Source of the DNA: Promerops cafer
Taxonomy: Eukaryota; Chordata; Aves; Passeriformes; Nectariniidae
Direction: 5' to 3'
Length of the DNA: 64,000 nucleotides
Assembly (NCBI GenBank): GCA_013398275.1
Contig: VZSE01001754.1
Location: 262,515-326,514, forward strand
Part shown: in pieces, positions 50,335 to 62,200 of the stretch
Numbering within the stretch: position 1 is the first letter of the stretch
How the letters are laid out: every line of letters starts with the position of its first letter
Notes under the pieces: generated by a model
Told to the model about the DNA's origin: nothing
What the model saw: the letters and a program-made list of their open reading frames with translations, nothing else
Database searches by the model: none
Program-made: the position numbers and the translations under genes

Positions 50335-53079
50335 TTATGTGCATGTGTGAAAGCACTTTCCAGCAGACCATCTATCTGTAATGATAGCCTAGCTCCACTT
50401 AGTTGTGGTATCAGCAGCAATTCTATGGTCTCATCAAAAAACCCAAGCCAAATGAGGAAATATGCTCCTGCAAACAGCCTGTTTTAAACTGCACATGTCA
50501 CCTGTGGGTCTGTGTGAGTAGAACAAGTCTCTCTCAAATGCAGCTTTTTGTGACAAAGGGTGTGCTGGAAGAGCTGAGGTCTGAGCTGGTACCTTTACAT
50601 CAGTGAGGTGTGTCCAGGTAATCAATCTACCTCTGAAATCAGCTCCCATTCCTCTTCCAGGCACTGCCCTCTTTGCAAGGGTTGTGGAAAGGAGATTTGA
50701 AGGCAGCTAGTAAGCCTGTGATGCATTTGGAGGTTTTCTGAGCAAAGCCTCCAATGTGTGGGTTGGGAACAGAGTCTGTTCTTCTATACGTGTGTTGTGC
50801 TCTCCTATAATTGGCTCTGCAGATGCTGGGCAGGCTCCTCTGAGAAACCAAGGAACTTGCAAAGGTGTTGAATGGTTCTAGTAGGAGCTGAAAGGAGTTG
50901 TGAGTGCTTCACAAGCCCATGAGGAGTGAAAAGTCTGTCTTAAGGTACCAAAGCAGTTTTGTAGTTGGCTCCAGCCCAAGAACAAGACAGGAGAGAAAAG
51001 CAAAGTAATGCCTTTTCCAAAGGTCTCTTAGAGCTTCAAATCCTAGGATTGAGGAAGTGTTTTATTTGGGACCAAATTATTTGACAGTGTGTGCCCCTGT
51101 TGCTCTAGTGCTGCCTGAAGAGCCTGTCAAATGGAGTCTTTGATGAGGGTGTGCTGGGCTGTGGGCTGAGACCTGGTAGGGGAATCATCTGACCTGTCCT
51201 CAGTGCCTGCATTATGATGAGATGAACAGAATCTCTCTGTACTTGTGGTACAGGGAGCAGAAGGGAACTGGCTTGAACAGCTGCATTGGGGAAATCTGGG
51301 CTATTATTTGCTTTTCTGAGCACAGATAACTGGTACATGGGGACTTTTTCCCAAGGCTCTGTTACCCTGCAGGACTATAGGCATTCCATAGGTTCAGGGT
51401 CCTGTATAGCAGCTCCACATGGATGACTTGGTGTGTTTTCTGCTGCTCTGGATGTCTTATGTTTGGGGTGACTCAAGGCCCTAGAGCCACGAGAGCTGTT
51501 CTCCATTCCTGCCTCTATCCATGGCTCTGCCACTGATTTATCCTGGCATGGTGGCAATTCCCTCTAATTATTGTGGGCATTGGAATATTCTTTTATGACC
51601 TTGTGAAAAATCAAAGGAATGGGAGTAGATTAAGATCCTCCATTTCATATTTTTAAGTATTTTTTTTTAGTCCTGAAGCAAGACAGAAAAGCTTTGTAAG
51701 CTTGCTAGGCTACAACACCACCAAAGCCTGGAAGACGAGGTGCTATTGTGAAAAATAATTTGGTTAAAACTGAACTGGTGAATTTTGGACTGATGGAAAG
51801 TGACAGCCCTTCAGCTGTGGCTTCAGTGCTCTGCATCTGTAGCCATGACCCTGGTTGCCATAAGCATGCACTGAGGTAAGGCAGTGCCACTGCCCATTCC
51901 TGGGCATCTCTTGCAGAGCTCCCAGAAGCAGAGGCCATTTCTGAAACACCACCTCTCTGAGCCTCTGATCTCTACCCACCTCCTCAATCTGATACAATTG
52001 AAAAATACAGTGAGAAGGCTGGAAAATGCTGTTAAAGAGACCTGCAGAATCTCCCATTTACCAGGACCGGCCTGCCCTGACAAGCCCTTGAGCTGTCGGA
52101 GTTTTCTCTCTCAGCTTCCTGACAGAGGGTGCGCAGCGTTTCCCAAAGAGACTTCTGCCAGTGCCAGGAAAAGGAGACAGTGTTGCTTTGCTCAGAGTTG
52201 TCCTTGTGCTTTTTCCTCCCTCGTGTTACTGAGATAAGGAGTCCGTGAAAGACTGTGCAAAGCACCATGTCGGTTTAATCAGTGTACGAGGGAGAAACTC
52301 GATATGCCCTGTTAGTGTAGTCACAGTCCAAGCATGAAATTAAGTGGAGGTGGGGGTGGATGCGATGGAGAGAAATGCTGTCCATCTCCCAGGCACGAAG
52401 CTGAGAGTCCACAGGAAGGGAGAATTGAGGGAATGCCCTTGCAGAAAGCCTTCTGGAGCCTGGCAGACCGGGACTGTGGTGTCTTATAATTATTGCACTT
52501 AATAACCCAAAGTGGGTCACGCAGCAGTTTTGTGTTTCGGTATTAAATGGCACTTTGGGAGAGTGTGTGTGCTGATTACAGCTGGTGAGGAATGCCATCA
52601 CTTTAAGAGGGGTGAAAAAGAAGTGAGAATGAAAAGATTTTCTTCCTGCCTTGAGGGATGTGAGGATAGTGTTTTCCCCATCACCCCAGGGATCAGTGGA
52701 GAGTTACACTTACTGGACCCAGACTCAGCGCCTGAGGCTGCATGTTGACATGGGATTTAATGCAACCTGTCTGCTTAAACTCTGCTTGGCTGTGTCCCGG
52801 TGGGTGCTTCCTAGCCTGAATTACTCTGGAGCAGTGCTGTGCACTACCAAATGTTATCTGTCCTTTGGCCTGGAGCTGGCAGTGTTTAAAACTGGTACTT
52901 CCAGCCTCCACAAGCTGGTACTGCTATGGAGAAAAGTGGAACCACCTGCTTGCTGCCCTACCCTTCCCTGGCCTACCCCTCCCTCGGAGAATGTGATTCA
53001 GGACCCCCATTGCAATCAGAAAAGGCTTTCTTGGGACACTAATTTTTCCATCAAGTCTGACTTTTTGCATTTTCTGCAG

Positions 53080-53357
53080 GGATTTCAATGTGCTCTTTAA
53101 GCTTAGAAATAGCAAATATTTTAAATTTAATTGCTGCTGATACACAACTCTTACTAGATGTTGTAGATATGACAGTTGTTTCTGACATGACAATTATATG
53201 GGGAACCTGCAAACAAGACAGTCAAGATGGCATTCCCTGCTGCCCCGATCTCTGCTGTTTAATTATCTTTCCTTTTCATCTTGTTCAGAATGAACAGATT
53301 AAGCAGAATACTTTTATTTGTGTCTTCTTTTTGTCTGAAAACAAAGGACTATTTTAG
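53080..53357 (+). other. Open AT-rich stretch after an acceptor: exon or conserved element candidate
   Basis: The acceptor-like 'gcattttctgcag' ends at 53,079. The next 278 bases stay open to a TAG at 53,355-53,357 in the phase fitting the signal-peptide exon, which is notable because the stretch is AT-rich. No internal donor stands out, so as an exon it would have to be terminal. The translation has no recognised domain and includes a cysteine pair. Words such as 'gacatgacaattatatgg' and 'ctgctgtttaattatc' resemble homeodomain-rich non-coding elements equally well. The evidence cannot decide between these. Confidence 0.18.
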
Positions 53358-53439
53358 TAGCCTCAGCTTACCCTCTGAGCTCTGAGTGCTGCCTTATCCA
53401 GGCAACAGTCCTGCTGAAATTAGTGGGTGCTGCACCTTG

Positions 53440-53580
53440 TAGTAGAGAAGTCTTAAAATGCTTTACAGAGGTAGTTGGCACCCTTGTCCTTGCTTTACAA
53501 ATCCAAGGTACAGACGGAAGGAAGAGCTTTCACCAAACCAAGCAGCAAGGGAAAGAGAATATGACCTAGCTGATAGTGAC
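53440..53580 (-). repeat. Probable MIR-like SINE, antisense
   Basis: The string 'aaatgctttacagaggtag', then 'tgctttacaaatccaaggta' and 'aaaccaagcagcaagggaaa' follows the order of the reverse complement of MIR-type amniote SINEs (tail, 'ttttacagatgggg', 'cacacagcaag'). It is strongly diverged, so it is old. No alignment was made. Confidence 0.4.
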
Positions 53581-56500
53581 AGCATTGTAGTTCAGTGTTA
53601 GATTACCCTAGCTGTGTTAATTACCCCAGCTGTGTCAATTTGCAGTTATGGCGTCAATTCCCCAAAACAGGGCCATGGCCAGGTAGAATTTCAGAGATGA
53701 GTGAAGACAAGGATGCTCTGGTGAAAGAGACTCCTCCTGCGTGCTGGAGAGCTTGACATTCTCACTGCTGCTGCTCACTTGACATTCTCACTGCTGTTTA
53801 ATTGGGGAAATCATGCCATGCCTTTTTTGTTTCTTATTCTTACTTATTCTTGCTATTTTTCTCAGAGCTTCAGTCCTGCCCTGGCTGGAGCCTTGGTCCT
53901 GCTGTGGGAAGGAGCTCTCTGTAAGCTGTATGAAATCATGGGGCAGCTGTTCTTGTTCTGACCACTCTCACTGGTGATCTCTGCCATTCTCCAGCCTGGT
54001 ATCCCGAATTCCCCACTGCCTCCCCTGCCCAGGCCCTTTGCATGCAGTGCAGGGGTGAGCTCCAGGGCTGTGCAGAGTGGTGTCCCTGCCAGGCTCTCGG
54101 GAGTCCTGCCAGCTGCCCCGCTCCCTCGGGCTGACAAAGGCTGGGGCTGCTGCGGGAGGAAGCGTGTGCGGATCCCGAGGGGAAAAGGAGAGCAAGCACT
54201 TTGTATCACTTGACAGGAAGGCCTCTGCTTGACAAAAGAGCGCTGCTGACAGGCTCCAAAAAGCAGCCCGGGGCTTATATTTCCTGAGCCAGCAAGACAT
54301 CCCCAGCCTTAGTGCAGAGGGGTTAAAGAGATGGGAGTGAGAGCAGGGTCTGTGGGTGTTAGCAGACCGTGGCAGGTTTGATACTGACCTGTGCATGGCT
54401 CTTGCTTCCCAAAAGGTGAACTTGCCCCCATCCTTTCCAGCCTCTGGTTTCTGTGCTGCTGCTGGGGCATCGGGGATGCTGGCAGTTTGGGAAGCACTTA
54501 CCAGAGTTTTCACTTCCCCCTCTGCTCCCCCCTCCCAGGCTCGCACAGCAGTGAAGTAATCTGTGACATTCAGACAGCGGGAAGGGGAAGCCGCTGCAAA
54601 ATAAAATAACAGCATCAGGAAGCAGCACCGTGCTTTTCCCACTCCCAGCTGGGAAGTGACAACACTTCATTCAGCTGCTCAAAGCCCGGCGCCAGTGCAG
54701 CCCTTGCTGAGCAGGGCTGGCTAATAACTTCCCTGGCTGCCCAGCTCAGCACTGCCTGCCCAGTGGGCTCAGGGGCACTGGGAAGATGAGACAGGCGAGG
54801 TGCCAGCAGACAGTCACTTTAACAGCAGGCGCTGCACAGCAACACCTGGCAAAACAGTTGCTGGCGTTTATAGCTTCTGTGAAGACCCTGGAGGGTTTTT
54901 CTTTTACATTTTAATTCCTGTGAGTTACATTTTGCAAGATACTCGGACCTCCCCTCCTTCCTTTTCTGGTGGCTGTTACTTTTACAGATGTATTGCAAGG
55001 CGAAGTTTCACAGCCCAAATCCAGTGTGTTACGCGCCAAAGAGAGACTGCTGCAGGCAAGCTGATCGCTTGGACAGGTGGTGTGTGAGTTTGGAGAGAAG
55101 TTTCTCTCTCTTCTTCCCCTTCTTGGTACAAACCAACCTCTGGGTAGAAGGCACTGCCTCTATACACAGGTGTCTGAGTGTAGGAGGTTGGTCCCTGTGC
55201 TCCTTCCCTTTCTAAAACATTAGGTGAGGGGAAGAAAGTCAACCAGGCACATCAGATCCGATGATGGCACCAGCCAGGCACCTTAACATGGACAGTGAGA
55301 TCCACAGACTTTAAATCCTCAAAAGCAGATTATGTTCTTTGTTTATATATTACTGGAATGTAAAAATAAGTAAGGCAAAGCCTCCCTTTTAGGGCTGGAG
55401 TCCTAAACCACAGATCTGCTGTGGATTTAATGTGCTGTCCTCCTCATCTGAATCTGAAGAGGCACAAAAGAGCCATCACCTGGTGATGGGCTTGAGGGTT
55501 ATGGTGATTTTCTGTTCACAGTTTCAGCTCTGCTGGGCCTGATGGTGGCTTTTTAGCCTAGGATGTGACTTGCCTTGTAGGGATCACAGACCAGATTTTT
55601 CATGGACTTCAGCCACACAGCTCCTAGGATTAGAACACAAATCCTGTTCTTTTTCATTCAGGTGTCTTCCACAGCAGCCATGTATTTTTACTATGCACCA
55701 ACGGTGTCAGGAGGGAACAAAGTTGGTGCAGCCCTGCAAGTTGTCCCTTCAGCTTCCAGCCCCTCTCTTTGGGTGCTGTGACTTGATGGCATTACCTGAG
55801 TCATGATGTCATCTCATTGCTGTGCTGGCATCGCTGGGCACGTGGAAAGGAGCACTCATTCCATGGTGTGACATGTGAAATACCAAGCTGGGCCTACAGA
55901 TTGCTGTGAGGCTGCACCCACTGTAGTTGAGTTTCTTCCCATCCAGCAGCTTTGGGGGTTGTCACTTCAGCCCTTCAGATGGTTACAGCCTGAGCTGTTC
56001 ACCATCTGCAGATTGCTGCCTTGTGCTCACACAAGGATGACATAAATGTCTGTCCATGTTCCTGTGGGGTTTTTTGAGTTGCTTCTGAGTGTTAAAGTAA
56101 TTTTGTGTTTTGCACCTGGTTTTTATCACCCAGGGTCCATCACTGTCAATCCTCTTGCAATTGTTAAGGTTAATCCTCTTGCTGGCTATTTCTTTTCCTC
56201 TACCCAGCATTGGTCTCCCCAGGCTTCTCATCCTGCAGTACAGCTACATCCTGAGAGCACTGGACCTACGTCCCAAATCAACATAAAATGCCTGCTGTTT
56301 TTCGTGGCCAGGTGCACTAAGAATGCAAAAGGATTAAATTATGTCACTATCTACTGATAATGCTCTTTTGGTCCTGATTTGCCACAGAAAGCAGGAGTGC
56401 AGCTGTGAGCTATAAAGAGGAGGTTTCTGGCATGTATGTCTGGACTCTTGGTGCCCCAAACCCATGTTTCCCTATGCAGTGAGTCTGATTTTAAAGTGTC

Positions 56501-57015
56501 TGCTCGCTTACAGTTGTGCAAACCTGTGCAAAGCTTGGTGTGACCTGCCCTTGGGGTGATTCCTGGCCCTAGAATTGATCTCCTGTGAAACTGTGGCCAG
56601 TCAATTTCATAGTTCTGTTCATCCTCCTGTTTTGTTTCTGGTCTGTCCATTTGGACATTCTCTCTTTTTGTGTGTTTGCACTGTACCTCATTCAGTCTGG
56701 GGCTCTGGTCCTGACTGGGACCTTGGGGGACTACCACAGTAGTCATGTAAAATCTTACTGTGTTCATGTGACACGGCTTTAACCTGTTTTACATCACTGC
56801 AAATGACTGCCCTGGGCATCAAAGAATGACAAATATACACTCTAATATTTTCTGTGTATGTAATTACATTACCTCTGATATAGAGAATAAAAAAGTATAA
56901 AGGAAAATAACTGTTTTCCTTCAGAAATCGCAATCCTATGCCACTGAAATTAAAGTACCTCCCAGAGTTGTGTGGGCTTTGCTGAACCTGAGACATAGAC
57001 AATCCGATGGAAAAT
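53581..57015 (+). other. Presumed intron, with a GC-richer stretch
   Basis: No supported gene. The segment 53,950-54,800 is GC-richer than its surroundings. It carries a 224-codon minus-strand frame (53,968-54,642) with a hydrophobic start, but overlapping frames and the lack of any domain argue against a gene. A local direct repeat lies at 53,752-53,796. The remainder shows only short frames. Confidence 0.5.
53752..53796. repeat. Two-copy 26-bp direct repeat
   Basis: The 19-base word cttgacattctcactgctg occurs at 53,752-53,770 and again, perfectly, at 53,778-53,796. Perfect identity suggests a recent local duplication, or a small assembly artefact. Confidence 0.92.
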
Positions 57016-57492
57016 CATCACAGAACTATAAAATGCCTTGGTTTGGAAGGATCTTAGAAATCATTTCATTCCAACGCCCCTGCCTGGGCAGGGGTGCCAC
57101 CCATGAGATGAGGTTGCTCAAAGCCCCGTCCAACCTGGCTTTGAACACTTCCAGGGATGGAGCATCCACAGCTTGCCTGGGCAACCTGTTCCAGTCCCTC
57201 ACCACCCTCACAGTAAAGAATTTCTTACTAACATTTAATCTAAGTATTTCCTTTTTTTTTTTTCAGTTTAAAGCCATTCCCCCTTGTCCTATCTGCCTGT
57301 CCAAGATTCTTTTTTGTAAGTGTTTTTTATAAATCCCCTTTAGATACTGGAAGGCTGCTAGATGGTCTCCATGGAACCTTCTCTTTTCCAGGATGAACAC
57401 CCCCAGCTCTCTCAGCCTGTCTCCACAGCAGAGGTGCTCCAGCCCCCTGATCACCTTTGTGGCCTCCTCTGGACTCGCTCCAGCAGGTCCAT
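57016..57492 (-). mobile_element. CR1 LINE, 3' fragment with ORF2 C-terminal remnants
   Basis: A 477-base minus-strand CR1 copy, 5'-truncated. Its translated minus strand contains hallmark C-terminal ORF2 pieces: 'RELGVFILEKRR' and 'AFQYLKGIYKK' (from the frame at 57,263-57,535), then 'WNRLPRQAVDAPSLEVFK' (from the frame at 57,026-57,211). These belong to the reverse-transcriptase protein that CR1 uses to copy itself at its target. Both pieces sit in the same frame but are separated by an in-frame stop, and a poly-T run of 12 (57,252-57,263) interrupts the region between them. The copy is therefore dead. The 3' end at about 57,016 keeps a decayed terminal repeat. The opposite strand carries no gene. 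Confidence 0.95.
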
Positions 57493-59082
57493 TTTCTAAA
57501 GGAAAATAAGATTTTCCTTGTAAGACAATTTCCACACTTCAGGTGTTGCTGCTGCTCCGCTTTGGTCTGGATTTCAAACTCTCTGAAATCGTACGTGAAA
57601 CAAAACATCCATCTTGTGCCAAACCCTGGATGGAGGAGGCTTTCAGTGCCCTGTGCTGTGGGCAGCTGTGAGCTCTTGAGGGAGCAGGCTGGGAGGAGGG
57701 ACACAGCTCAGGGAGCCAAGTGGTTTCAGTGCTGCTGTTCACCTCGGAACAGGCTCCACGTTCAGCCTGGGTCAGCGAGCCATGTCTGCAGATAAAGAGC
57801 TATTCTGGTAAAGTGTGCTGAGAGGGGATGTGTAAATGCAATAAACGCTTAAATTTATGCAATATATCCGACTGAGCCTCCACTCCCCTGCAGCTGGAGT
57901 TCTGATGTGTTTAGGGAATGATCCTCCTTAAATTAAACAGTAAGACAAAGCCACCAGTAGTAACTACATGGGCTGGTCTGACACGGAGGAGGCAGGAGCT
58001 CTGCTGTGGGGGCACCTGGCTCTGGGCAGGGGACAGGGACACCGCCTGCCCCCGATGGCTCCAGCTGGTTAATCTGAAACCGCCGTGTGCCAGTCTTGGG
58101 ACAGGTTTTAAATAGCAAGTCAAGGGGGAAGCCACGTTTGTCTGGGGCTGAGGAGGGAGCCAAGCTGAGATAGTGCTGCTTGCTGGAGTGTCTGGACAGC
58201 ACGGACAGAAAAGGCCCCCTCTTCCCAGCATCCAGCCCCCAAACTGGTTTTGGCTTCAAAGGTGACTTTTTTCCAGATAAATGTCTACTCGTGTGGAGGC
58301 TGGGGGAGGGAAAACTGGCAGCTGAGGCAGAGAAAGGCTTCTCCTTTGTTCTGTCTGCTGAGGGAGTGATCTGGACTGCTGCAGTGTGTGCTGTGAGGGG
58401 CTGGGTTGGTGGTGGGGTGGGCAGGGTGTGACGTGGCAGATGGAACACACAAGGTGGGAAGGGCTGGTGTGCCCTGGGTGTGTGGGAATGGCCAGTGCTG
58501 GTGGGCAAGGGTGGGGGCCTGTGGCAGGGATGACAGAAGAGAGAGAGGGGAAGGTCCTGGTGAGTGCGAGCCAGCTCTGGAGCTGTGAGCAATGAGGACA
58601 CCAAGGGTTTCAGGGGAAAAAAGGGGTGAAAGTGTGGTCGAATAGAAGCAAGATTTCTGAACCACTGAAGTTGGAGCCTTTCTTTATGGTGTTTCTGGCC
58701 AGGGTCAGCTCTTGTCCCATCACGTGTCTTACACTTTTATTTAACGGGTGTTTATGGGATTTGTGCCAGCATAAATTGCACTAGTGAATTTGGCCTCAGA
58801 GGCAAAGCAGCTCCAAGAGGGTCAAAAGAGTGGGATCAGTTCCTGCTCCTGAAAAAAAATGTGGCGTGATTCTCTAAAGTGGTCTGTTTCCAAGGTGAGA
58901 GGAGACTGTGGTGAACCCAGCATCCCAGCCTCCTGCAGTCCTAAAAACTGCTTTTACTTAACCTATGTAGTGGCCATTTTCACCATGTGACTGTTCTCTT
59001 CCTTCTCCCAGGGTTTAACTGTGACCTTGGAGCAAGGCTAAGGTGGGAGCTGGAGCCTGGTGTGTCTCAGTCTGAAGGGGTG
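57493..59082 (+). other. Presumed intron, G-rich in part
   Basis: No supported gene. A proline-rich 223-codon minus-strand frame (57,933-58,604) mirrors the G-rich plus strand and is treated as a composition effect. A G-quadruplex-like cluster lies at 58,397-58,426 (runs of 4, 3, 4, 3 and 3 G). Confidence 0.5.
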
Positions 59083-59222
59083 CAGTGGTGGAGTCCCCAT
59101 CCCTGGAGGTGTTTGGAGAGACTGGATGTGGCACTTGGTGCCATGCTGATGTTGGGTCTCAGGTTGGACTGGATGATCTCAGAGGTCTCTTCATCCTCAC
59201 TGATTCTGTGGCTCTGTGGTGG
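59083..59222 (+). mobile_element. CR1 LINE, short 3' end fragment
   Basis: The plus strand reads 'gtggagtccccatccctgga', then 'actggatgtggcacttggtg', 'ggttggactggatgatctca' and 'ctgattctgtggctctg', which is the sense orientation of the CR1 3' end (ORF2 last residues, untranslated tail and a decayed terminal repeat). It is severely 5'-truncated and dead. Its orientation is opposite to the copy 1.6 kb upstream. Confidence 0.85.
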
Positions 59223-62200
59223 GGTGCCTGCATGCCCTGCTGCTGGCTGCATCGTCCCAGATGTGAACTCTGTCATTTGGAGTTTATATCCACTTCCGTG
59301 GGCCTGTTTGGACCAAGCAGATCAGAGGAAAACTTTCTGCCAAGAGTGCTCTCCTCATTTATTAGAGCCTTGACAAGTTAAATAGAGGTAGAGATTAAAT
59401 ATGAATGGGACTTATGTTGGAAAGCTCAGCCTTAGAGAGACTAAAGAAAAGGAAGTTAAGTCAACAGGGAAGTCACCTGACTAGTAGGAGGAAAATCTAA
59501 GTATGAGGCGAGTGCTGATTGTGTCCCACTTGTGGAGCAGAGGAGCTGGGGTAGGAGCTGAAAGGTGCCTGGCAGATGTGGCATCTTCCTGTTCAGGGGG
59601 GAGCTGCAGCCACAGATAATCATCATTGTTTTAGACTCTCTTACAAGTTTGTCTTTCTGAAAAACAAAGCAGTAAAAGCTGTCTACTTTTGCAACTTATG
59701 TGCAATGCAATTAGTGGATCCTTTCCATGTGCTGACAGATTTCATCTGCCTCTGTCTATCTAATTGCTTAGGATTTAAACATAAGTTTCTCTTCTTTATC
59801 TTTATTTATAATCAATACTTGTCTGATGGTATGAATAGCTGTCAAATTAAGCTAAGTATTACCAAATCATGGCAGATTTGTATATTATTTGCATGAGAAC
59901 AGCTTTGTGCTGTGTGTTTAAATTATAGTGACTGAGTAGTCATGTTAAGGACAAGATCAGGATGAGTCCAACTTTGTGTCAGCGTAACAGCAAAACTTGG
60001 ATTACAGGCTCTTTTTTGCCATTGCATAGGTGTTTTCTTTTTTTTTTTTTTCTGGTAATTTATGGTCTTTTCTGTTTCTTTTTCTAAAGCATTTACTGAA
60101 AATGTGAATGCCATTTTAAGAGTGTTTCTTTAGCAAGGAAGTGTGTGATAAATAGAAGGCAAAGTTCTTCGTTCCAAGAAAGCACTGCAAATCCACACCA
60201 CATCTGCTGACTTCAGCAGAGTCTCACCAGGTTTACACAACACACACATTGCAGCTGGGCTCACATTGTGCATACTTAGAAAAAGTTAAGTTACCACGAG
60301 AGATGATGGAAATATTTTTTGGGAAATGAAGCTTTCCTGAAATTATTTTGGTACTTTTATTGAGACCAACATACATGTATAAGAAGAAAATGTAAATAGG
60401 ATATGTCCAAAAAGGCCAAGACACAGGAAAATCAGCACAGCGAGGTGCTCCTCATCTTGAGTTCAGGTCACTGGCTCAGATGATGGATCTCCATGATCAA
60501 ATCTCTAATCTGGAATGAAATATATTTTCCCTTTTAGAAGAGAGAAAGTGAGAGACACTTGACCTTGCATCTTGGATGGGTGGTAAACTGTAACCTTCTT
60601 CCTGAGAAAAAGCTGAAATAAGAGTAAAATGAGAGAAACAAGAGACAAAGGGGGCTACATATTTGTGCAGTGTGTTTGTGCATTGCTTGTGGTGCTCGTG
60701 GAGACACACAGCCTTCCCTTTACTGTCCCTGTCCAAATATTTTTCTCTCTCCAGCATGGAAAACATGAAGTTCCCAAATACAATACCTTTCTGTTCGCAA
60801 CAAACACTTAAACAGTGCCATGTTTGTGGGGGACTCAGTCCTGCATTCAGGGGCAAGGATGGCTTGTGTCGGTCCCAGAGCCCACAGGGCTTGGTGTGTT
60901 GCTCTTCCACTGTGCTGATCAGGTTGTTCATATGTTTGCTTGGCAAACAGGATCATTGAAATGAACAGTTAAAAAAAAAGATGGCAAGAGAGTGATAATT
61001 TTTCCTCACCCTTGTTGTTTTTTCTGTGGAGATTTTTCACTTGGCGAGGCAGGGGCTGTCTCTGGAGCTGCTGAATCTGCTGACATCCTTGAGAAGATGT
61101 GTTATAAAAAGGAAGGAAAGAGGGAAGAGCCCAGGTCTTGTTGACAGGGAGCATGTGGCTATTTTTGTGAGTGGGAAACCTTACCAGACCCAAGTTTGGA
61201 ATCCGGGTGTGCTTCTGAGAGGTAGCCAACCTCTCCAGCACTGTTGCTGTTGAAATCCCCATTCTGACATCCTAACCCTGCTGGAGTGCAACCTTTTCAT
61301 TTCTTGGATGTGCCAGCAAGCTTTATTTTCCCTTCTTGTTTTTTTTTAACTCTCCCAGTCAGTCCATTCAGTCCCTCTTGGGACAGGCTGTCCTGCTGGG
61401 GTGTTGCACAGCAATTAGATGTTAGGTGTCAGGAGCAGATAATGGCCAAGCACGTATCAGAGAGGATGGCACTTAGCTAATCACTGGCTCTATTTATCTC
61501 ACAGGCTATTTTAGGGAAAAACAACAACAATGCAAGAAAGCTGCCACTGTGGTGTCTGTGGTTGAGGCTGGCTGCTATTGGGGTTGTGTTGGCATTTCCA
61601 CTCTGGCTTCACGTGGTGCTTTCCCAATGGCCTTGTTTTCACAGCTGCCCCATGACCGGGCAGGAGCCCAGTGGCAAATAAATTCAGCCACAACTCTGGA
61701 CAGACCTCGTTGTCAGCAGTTCTGTCTTCTGCTGATCACTTCTGTGTTGCCTTGTTTTTTTCCCCTGGAAAAGCAAGAACCTAGGTGTGGAGGCATATGG
61801 GAAAGGGAGATGAGCTTTTGGGATAATTAGCATCATCCATGAAACTTCCACATTTTATATGCCTGTTATATCAGAAGCCTTTAGGGCTGAAGTTGCATCT
61901 TTAGGCATTGTAGTATGTTTAACACTTGATTCTCTGAATCTCCAGTATCTGCCTGCTTTAGGTGCCTTATATCATCTTTCTGGGATCTCTTTCAGCAGCA
62001 GAGAAGAATAAAGTATGTTAAACAAAACATAGGATGGCTGACCTTACATACATGGATTATTTTTCAGACTTTCTTTGCCTGAAACTAATTACCTCATACT
62101 AATTAGCCCTTTCTAAGTGGTGAATTTCTGGGCAGGCAGCTGTGGATGTTGTCAGTCAGGCTCCAAAGTGTAGCTCCTGGTGAAATGAGAGCCTAGTTGA

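Larger units (their letters stand above)
39222..53439 (+). other. Presumed large intron, middle part
   Basis: No recognised gene, CpG island or mobile element. Three stretches preceded by good acceptor-like tracts stay open in the phase expected after the signal-peptide exon (from 40,778, 43,714 and 53,080). They are listed separately as weak exon candidates. Other frames, such as 120 codons on the minus strand at 42,132-42,494, show no domain I know. A poly-A run of 13 lies near 39,273. Confidence 0.5.

Noticed and set aside
57933..58604. 223-codon proline-rich minus-strand frame
   Set aside because: The composition mirrors a G-rich plus strand, and there is no domain or start context that suggests a gene.
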